Assembly (NCBI RefSeq): GCF_042427585.1
Contig: NZ_JBHMFC010000003.1
Coordinates: forward strand, 12,356-76,355
Source: Pseudalgibacter ostreae
GTDB lineage: Bacteria > Bacteroidota > Bacteroidia > Flavobacteriales > Flavobacteriaceae
Reading direction: 5' to 3'
DNA: 64,000 bases
This document shows positions 59,624-64,000 of the stretch, piece after piece. How positions within the stretch are numbered: position 1 is the stretch's first letter; each line of letters opens with the position of its first letter. The notes under the pieces were generated by a model. That model did not search any database. It had not been told where the DNA came from and saw nothing but the letters and a program-made list of their open reading frames with translations. Position numbers and translations under genes: made by a program.

Positions 59624-60700
59624 TTGATAAGCTATTTACTAAATAAAATGTATTATGCGTTACTCACATTATTTGGGGTAGTAACGGTTATTTTCTTTTT
59701 ATTTAATGTGCTTCCAGGGGATCCGGCACAAATGATGCTGGGACAAAACGAAGATAGTGCCCAATTGGCAATAGTTAAACAAAAATATGGTTTTGATAAG
59801 CCCATCACTACGCAGTATTTTTATTATTTGAATGATTTATCACCCTTGTCCCTTCATTCAAAATCTCCCGAAGACTATACGTTTTTAAGCACAGGAAAAT
59901 ACTCAGCTACCCCATTGTTTTCTATAGGCAGTATCACAACCGTTTTTAAGTTCCCCTATTTAAGAGAGTCTTTTACAAAACAAGGCAAAAAGGTAAGTCA
60001 GGTTCTAGCAGAGACGCTTCCCAATACTTTTGTACTTGCTGTTACTGCTATTGTTTTTGCCATGCTGCTAGGTGTTGTATTAGGCATTATATCTGCATTA
60101 TACAAAGATAAATGGCAGGATAAAACCATTCAAATCTTTAGTACATTTGGTATGAGTGTTCCTTCTTTTTTTAGTGCTATTTTATTTGCTTGGTTTTTTG
60201 GCTATGTTCTGCATGAGTATACACATTTGGAAATGACAGGAAGCTTATATGAACTCGACGATTTTGGGGAGGCTATGCACATACAATGGAAAAATTTAAT
60301 ACTTCCTGCCCTAGTTTTGGGTATCCGGCCTCTAGCGGTAGTGATTCAACTGATGCGAAACTCGTTGTTGGAAGTCCTTAATCAAGATTATATAAGAACC
60401 GCAAGAGCCAAGGGCTTGAGCGAGTTTCAGATTATAAAAAGGCATGCGGTTAAAAATGCTTTAAATCCAGTAGTTACAGCTATTTCGGGATGGTTTGCCT
60501 CGATGTTGGCAGGAGCTGTATTTGTAGAGTATATTTTTGGTTGGAATGGTCTTGGAAAAGAAATTGTTAATGCTTTAAACACTTTGGATTTACCAGTGAT
60601 AATGGGTTCTGTGTTAATTATAGCCTTACTCTTTATAATTATTAATATTTTTGTAGATATGATTTACGTTTGGTTAGATCCCAAGGTTAAATTGGAATAA
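59624..60700 (+). CDS. ABC transporter permease, OppB/DppB-like
   Basis: A 358-residue inner-membrane permease of the peptide/nickel family. N-terminal LLTLFGVVTVIFFLFNVLPG and the cytoplasmic EAA loop YIRTARAKGLSEFQIIKRHA (about residues 256-275) are family marks; five or six membrane segments follow the usual order, with a periplasmic insert of about 70 residues after the first. The start is probably TTG at 59624 (an ATG eight codons later is the alternative). No partner permease, ATPase or binding protein gene is adjacent, so the partners must be elsewhere. Confidence 0.85.
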   Translation: MISYLLNKMYYALLTLFGVVTVIFFLFNVLPGDPAQMMLGQNEDSAQLAIVKQKYGFDKPITTQYFYYLNDLSPLSLHSKSPEDYTFLSTGKYSATPLFSIGSITTVFKFPYLRESFTKQGKKVSQVLAETLPNTFVLAVTAIVFAMLLGVVLGIISALYKDKWQDKTIQIFSTFGMSVPSFFSAILFAWFFGYVLHEYTHLEMTGSLYELDDFGEAMHIQWKNLILPALVLGIRPLAVVIQLMRNSLLEVLNQDYIRTARAKGLSEFQIIKRHAVKNALNPVVTAISGWFASMLAGAVFVEYIFGWNGLGKEIVNALNTLDLPVIMGSVLIIALLFIIINIFVDMIYVWLDPKVKLE

Positions 60701-60726
60701 ATGTTCAAACAAAAAGAATCTCTTTT

Positions 60727-61218
60727 ATGATAAAATATTTCAAGATTTTAATTATTTTTATACTGTTTTCGGGGTGTAACTCAGAGGTGCCAACCCAGTT
60801 TTCAGAAGCTGCTTTAAATGATGTTTTTACCACCTTAGATGGAAGCTCGATTAAACTTCGTGATATTTTAAAATTACATGAAGATAAAACCATTCTCATC
60901 GATGTTTGGGCCTCTTGGTGCGGCGACTGTATAAAAGGAATGCCTGATGTTAAGGCCTTGCAAGAAGCGTATGGCGATGTAGCTTATGTGTTTTTATCTT
61001 TAGATCGCACAGAGCGCGCATGGAAAAAAGGTATAAAAAAGTACGATGTTCGCGGTGAGCATTACTATATGCCGTCTGGTAAAAAAAGTGCTTTTGGGTC
61101 GTTTGTAAAAATAGATTGGATACCCCGTTATATGGTAGTCGATTCTAAAGGACATATTAAGTTGTTTAAAGCCGTAGAGGCAGATGATATAAATATAAAA
61201 AAACGTTTAATTAATTAA
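60727..61218 (+). CDS. TlpA-like thioredoxin lipoprotein
   Basis: A 163-residue exported thioredoxin. The lipoprotein signal ends at the cysteine of IIFILFSGCNSE (residue 17). The redox motif is WASWCGDC (about 59-66) and the cis-proline segment is DWIPRYMVVDSKG. Such proteins reduce disulfides or resist oxidative stress in the periplasm. Typical of the TlpA/ResA family of Bacteroidota. The tpiA gene follows 63 bases later. Confidence 0.88.
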   Translation: MIKYFKILIIFILFSGCNSEVPTQFSEAALNDVFTTLDGSSIKLRDILKLHEDKTILIDVWASWCGDCIKGMPDVKALQEAYGDVAYVFLSLDRTERAWKKGIKKYDVRGEHYYMPSGKKSAFGSFVKIDWIPRYMVVDSKGHIKLFKAVEADDINIKKRLIN

Positions 61219-61281
61219 TAAAAGCCCTTCCCACTTATGCTCTAGGTTTAGACAACGTATGGAAAAGGTAAATAGAATCTT

Positions 61282-62031
61282 ATGAGAAAACAAATAGTAG
61301 CAGGAAACTGGAAAATGAACAACGATTTGGCGCAAACCGAAACCTTGATTACAGATTTAAAAAATCAGACGAAAACGTCAAATGCTGAAGTGATGATTGC
61401 TCCAACATTCACTAACCTATGGCAGGCTTACCAAACGTTAAAAGATCATGATATAGAAGTGATCGCACAGAATATGCATTTTGCTGAAAACGGTGCTTAT
61501 ACAGGGGAGATAAGCGCGAGTATGTTAAAGAGCATTGGTGTTAATACCGTAATTTTAGGGCATAGCGAACGTCGTGAGTATTTTAATGAAACGGATGAAT
61601 TATTGGCTAAAAAAGTAGATGCGGCTTTAGCAAATGATATTCGTGTTATTTTCTGTTTTGGTGAAGAATTGGCCGATAGAAAATCTAAAAACCATGAAAA
61701 CGTAGTGGGAAGCCAGATTAAAAATGGATTATTTCATTTAAAAGCCGATGCCTTTAAAAATATTGTATTGGCTTACGAACCCGTTTGGGCCATTGGTACT
61801 GGCGAGACTGCTAGTCCAGAACAAGCACAAGACATGCATGCTTTTATTAGAAAAACTTTGGCAGATCAATATGGAAAAGATGTTGCCGATAGTGTTTCCA
61901 TTCTTTATGGAGGTAGTGTGAAACCAGCAAATGCTAATGAGATTTTTTCTAAACCAGATGTTGATGGTGGTTTAATTGGTGGTGCTGCATTACAAGCAGA
62001 TGACTTTTATGCTATTGTAAACGCTTTCTAA
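61282..62031 (+). CDS. tpiA: Triosephosphate isomerase
   Basis: A 249-residue barrel enzyme of glycolysis that interconverts dihydroxyacetone phosphate and glyceraldehyde-3-phosphate. All catalytic residues are present: K11 in AGNWKMN, H94 in GHSERREYF and E166 in AYEPVWAIGTG; the phosphate loop YGGSVKPAN follows. Length is standard. It lies in the conserved run between the TlpA-like gene and prmA. Confidence 0.98.
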   Translation: MRKQIVAGNWKMNNDLAQTETLITDLKNQTKTSNAEVMIAPTFTNLWQAYQTLKDHDIEVIAQNMHFAENGAYTGEISASMLKSIGVNTVILGHSERREYFNETDELLAKKVDAALANDIRVIFCFGEELADRKSKNHENVVGSQIKNGLFHLKADAFKNIVLAYEPVWAIGTGETASPEQAQDMHAFIRKTLADQYGKDVADSVSILYGGSVKPANANEIFSKPDVDGGLIGGAALQADDFYAIVNAF

Positions 62032-62108
62032 ATACTTTTTTGGTCTATCATTCATTTTTAACCGAGTTTAAGAATAATGATAAAGTAATATACTGCATCC
62101 TTTTTTTG

Positions 62109-62116
62109 TACTTTTG
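62109..62116 (+). promoter_or_regulatory. Putative -7 promoter element of prmA (TACTTTTG)
   Basis: TACTTTTG matches TAnnTTTG, 73 bases before prmA. No TTG -33 element is seen at the standard distance. Confidence 0.4.
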
Positions 62117-62189
62117 TGCCAAAGAAGGATGCTGTTTTTATTGATAGCCATTTCATATCATTCAAAAAAAATATAGATTATACATCAAT

Positions 62190-63026
62190 ATGTCAAATAT
62201 CATTTACATAGGCTACGAATTCAAAGTCTCACCGTTACAACCAGGAGTAGAGATTCTTATTGCAGAATTAGGCTATGCCGGTTTTGAAAGTTTTGTAGAA
62301 ACAGAAACTGGCGCTACAGCTTATATTCAAAAAGAAGCATGGCACGATGCCATCTTGGAGGAGATTCAAATTTTGGACTCTGATGAATTTGAGATTAGTT
62401 ATAGTTTTAATGAAATTGAACAAACCAATTGGAATGAGGAGTGGGAAAAAAACTTTAATCCGATTGTTGTTGATGATATTTGTGCTGTTAGAGCTCCTTT
62501 TCATAATAAGTTCGACACGGAATTTGATATTATTATCGAACCTAAAATGAGCTTTGGAACAGGGCATCATGAAACGACACATATGATGATCCAACATGTT
62601 TTAAAGAATGATTTTACCAATAAATCGGTTTTAGATATGGGGTGTGGTACGGGAGTTTTGGCCATCTTGGCAGAAATGAAAGGTGCCCAGCCTATTGATG
62701 CCGTAGATTATGATAATTGGTGTTATCTTAATAGTTTGGAAAATGTAGAACGTAATAATTGCAAACATATTAGCGTTATAGAAGGAGATGCTTCTGTTCT
62801 GGAAAACAAAAAATACGATATAATCATTGCTAACATAAACCGCAATATTTTATTGCAGGATATGGAGGCCTATGTGTCTTGCTTAAATAAAAAAGGAATG
62901 ATGTTTTTAAGCGGATTTTATAATGACGATATTCCTGTAATAAGAGCTATTTGTGAAAAACATCTGTTAAAATTTGAAGAAAAACTCGAAAGAAACCATT
63001 GGGTCGCTTTAAAGTTTTTAAATTAG
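62190..63026 (+). CDS. prmA: Ribosomal protein L11 methyltransferase
   Basis: A 278-residue methyltransferase that trimethylates ribosomal protein L11 (rplK, also in this window). The N-terminal substrate-recognition domain (about 1-95) is followed by the SAM-binding motif SVLDMGCGTGVLAILAEMKG (about residues 146-165) and the PrmA signature FGTGHHETTHMM. IIANINRN is the motif IV region. It lies between tpiA and clpS, a usual order in Bacteroidota. Confidence 0.96.
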   Translation: MSNIIYIGYEFKVSPLQPGVEILIAELGYAGFESFVETETGATAYIQKEAWHDAILEEIQILDSDEFEISYSFNEIEQTNWNEEWEKNFNPIVVDDICAVRAPFHNKFDTEFDIIIEPKMSFGTGHHETTHMMIQHVLKNDFTNKSVLDMGCGTGVLAILAEMKGAQPIDAVDYDNWCYLNSLENVERNNCKHISVIEGDASVLENKKYDIIIANINRNILLQDMEAYVSCLNKKGMMFLSGFYNDDIPVIRAICEKHLLKFEEKLERNHWVALKFLN

Positions 63027-63127
63027 TGTAAAATAACTTTTTTATATTTTTTAAGAATATCTAAAATTTGCCAACCAAAATGCTGAACTATAGAAACTTA
63101 GGTCAATTATTTGTAAGTTGAAATATT

Positions 63128-63403
63128 ATGAGTACTAAAGAAAAAACATTAGAAGAAATATTACTTAAAGAAGAGGTTTTGACTCAAAACGAAATTGTGC
63201 TTTACAATGATGAGGTCAATACATTCGATCATGTTATAGAAACCCTTATGTATGCGTGCGACCATACTCCTGAACAAGCAGAACAATGTTCTATTATTGT
63301 CCACTATAAAGGTAAATGTACGGTAAAAACCGGTTTGTACGACGATTTGAAGCCTCGATGTTCCATGCTTTTGGAAGCAGGCTTAAGTGCAGAGATTGTT
63401 TAG
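63128..63403 (+). CDS. clpS: ATP-dependent Clp protease adaptor ClpS
   Basis: A 91-residue adaptor that delivers N-degron proteins to ClpAP-type proteases. The family core is complete: VLYNDEVNTFDHVIETLMYA (binding pocket with N-D-x-x-N), the helix HTPEQAEQCSIIVHYKGKCT, and the final GLSAEIV. A ClpA gene is not in the window. It is the last gene here; a strong terminator lies about 120 bases downstream. Confidence 0.95.
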   Translation: MSTKEKTLEEILLKEEVLTQNEIVLYNDEVNTFDHVIETLMYACDHTPEQAEQCSIIVHYKGKCTVKTGLYDDLKPRCSMLLEAGLSAEIV

Positions 63404-64000
63404 GTTTAGTTTATTTTCTATATAAGGATGATGCATTGTGTGTTTTAATGTTAGCCTTGTGTTTAACAAAAAATATCTTTACGCTTTAATTTAAAACTAA
63501 GTGTATTCTTACTAAATTTATAAAAAACTCAGATTAAATTTTAATCTGAGTTTTTTCGTTTTAACCTTAATACACCTTTAAAACAAGAAGGCTTGTTACT
63601 CGAAGCATTTTTAATACTCTATTATATTTCAGGATCAAGCTAGTCTATAAAAAAAAGCTAATCTGTTTTTCTTGTAATTGGGAAAGTAGGTCCAAATACT
63701 TTGTTTGGGTGCTGCCAAAAGCAGCCGATATGGCTTTTTTATCCAAAGTACTAATACCTATAACCAGAAAGTTAGCTTCATTTCTGTTTTATAAAAGCAG
63801 TCACGTACGATTAAGTTGTGCTTTTTATCGAAAAAAACAGATTTTGAAAGTAAACTATTTCTTTGTTTGTAGGAAAAGAAATATCTTTGGATACTGAATT
63901 AATAATCTGTATAAACCATAGTTGTTTAATTTAAATATAACTTTAAAAATGGAACATACACTAGAGAGTGGTTTAATGGGATGAAATAGGTTAAAAATAT
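63404..64000. other. Terminal intergenic region
   Basis: About 600 bases after clpS without a supported gene. It holds a terminator (63522-63556), a stretch with nested complementary segments (63655-63778, see findings), and a promoter-like TATCTTTG at 63882-63889 with TTTG 16 bases before it. An 11-codon frame begins at 63951, too short to call. A frame of 62 codons at 63709-63897 looks like chance. Confidence 0.5.
63522..63556 (+). terminator. Intrinsic terminator downstream of clpS
   Basis: A 17-base-pair perfect stem (63522-63538 with 63540-63556) with A and T runs on its outer ends; effective loop is AT-rich. Confidence 0.85.

Noticed and set aside
63709..63897. 62-codon frame near the right end
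   Set aside because: No start signals, no recognisable pattern; it overlaps the nested-helix stretch.

Overview
The window is a continuous stretch of chromosome from a member of the Flavobacteriaceae (Bacteroidota). The evidence is the low GC content, the near absence of Shine-Dalgarno sequences except before rpsU, promoters of the Bacteroidota type (TTG, about 19 bases, then TAnnTTTG), and gene families typical of the group: type III glutamine synthetase, DUF3078, DUF4249, DUF2851, DUF3467, DUF5723-OmpA, BT_3928-type DoxX proteins, and SecA with a long insertion. I cannot name the genus. There is no insertion sequence, prophage, CRISPR array or resistance cassette, and almost all of the window is core genome.

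Layout. 1-7.1 kb: end of a type III glutamine synthetase gene, a PurM-like AIR synthase, then an envelope group (DUF3078 protein, TonB-dependent receptor with its DUF4249 lipoprotein) facing a large unknown lipoprotein. 7.5-17.4 kb: class II (B12-dependent) ribonucleotide reductase, prfA, pyrF, a small lipoprotein, secA, a DUF2795 protein and a PduO-type cobalamin adenosyltransferase, which makes the cofactor that the reductase needs. 17.8-27.5 kb: OmpA-family surface protein, an ArsR-controlled metal efflux unit with two identical operator palindromes, Hsp20, an M3 peptidase lipoprotein, and small conserved proteins. 27.8-33.2 kb: alanine/sodium symporter, a helix-hairpin-helix protein, acyl-CoA dehydrogenase, then rpsU-xerC-hpf.

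33.2-46.7 kb is the main translation and transcription block: four tRNAs (Thr, Tyr, Gly, Thr), tuf, tRNA-Trp, secE, nusG, rplK, rplA, rplJ, rplL, rpoB and rpoC. It has a good promoter at its start and a terminator after rpoC. Several spacers inside it hold strong hairpins or repeated short words. 46.7-52.6 kb: DUF3467 protein, prfC, idi-queD-manA, a second tRNA-Thr(TGT), an FKBP isomerase and a phosphoesterase. 52.6-63.4 kb: a candidate structured RNA, truA and an ABC exporter; folP, a lipoprotein and cdaA (cyclic di-AMP synthase) on the other strand; then DUF1599, BT_3928-type protein, an OppB-like permease, a TlpA-like thioredoxin, tpiA, prmA and clpS.

The observations most worth a second look are non-coding: a compact three-way-junction element with a following T-tract at 52692-52783, duplicated ArsR operator palindromes at 20131-20150 and 20558-20577, the lone strong Shine-Dalgarno of rpsU, hairpin-rich spacers in rplL-rpoB and tuf-trnW, and short-word repeats in several spacers. 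I did not find an obvious new multi-gene system; the closest candidate is the unknown lipoprotein sitting between folP and cdaA.
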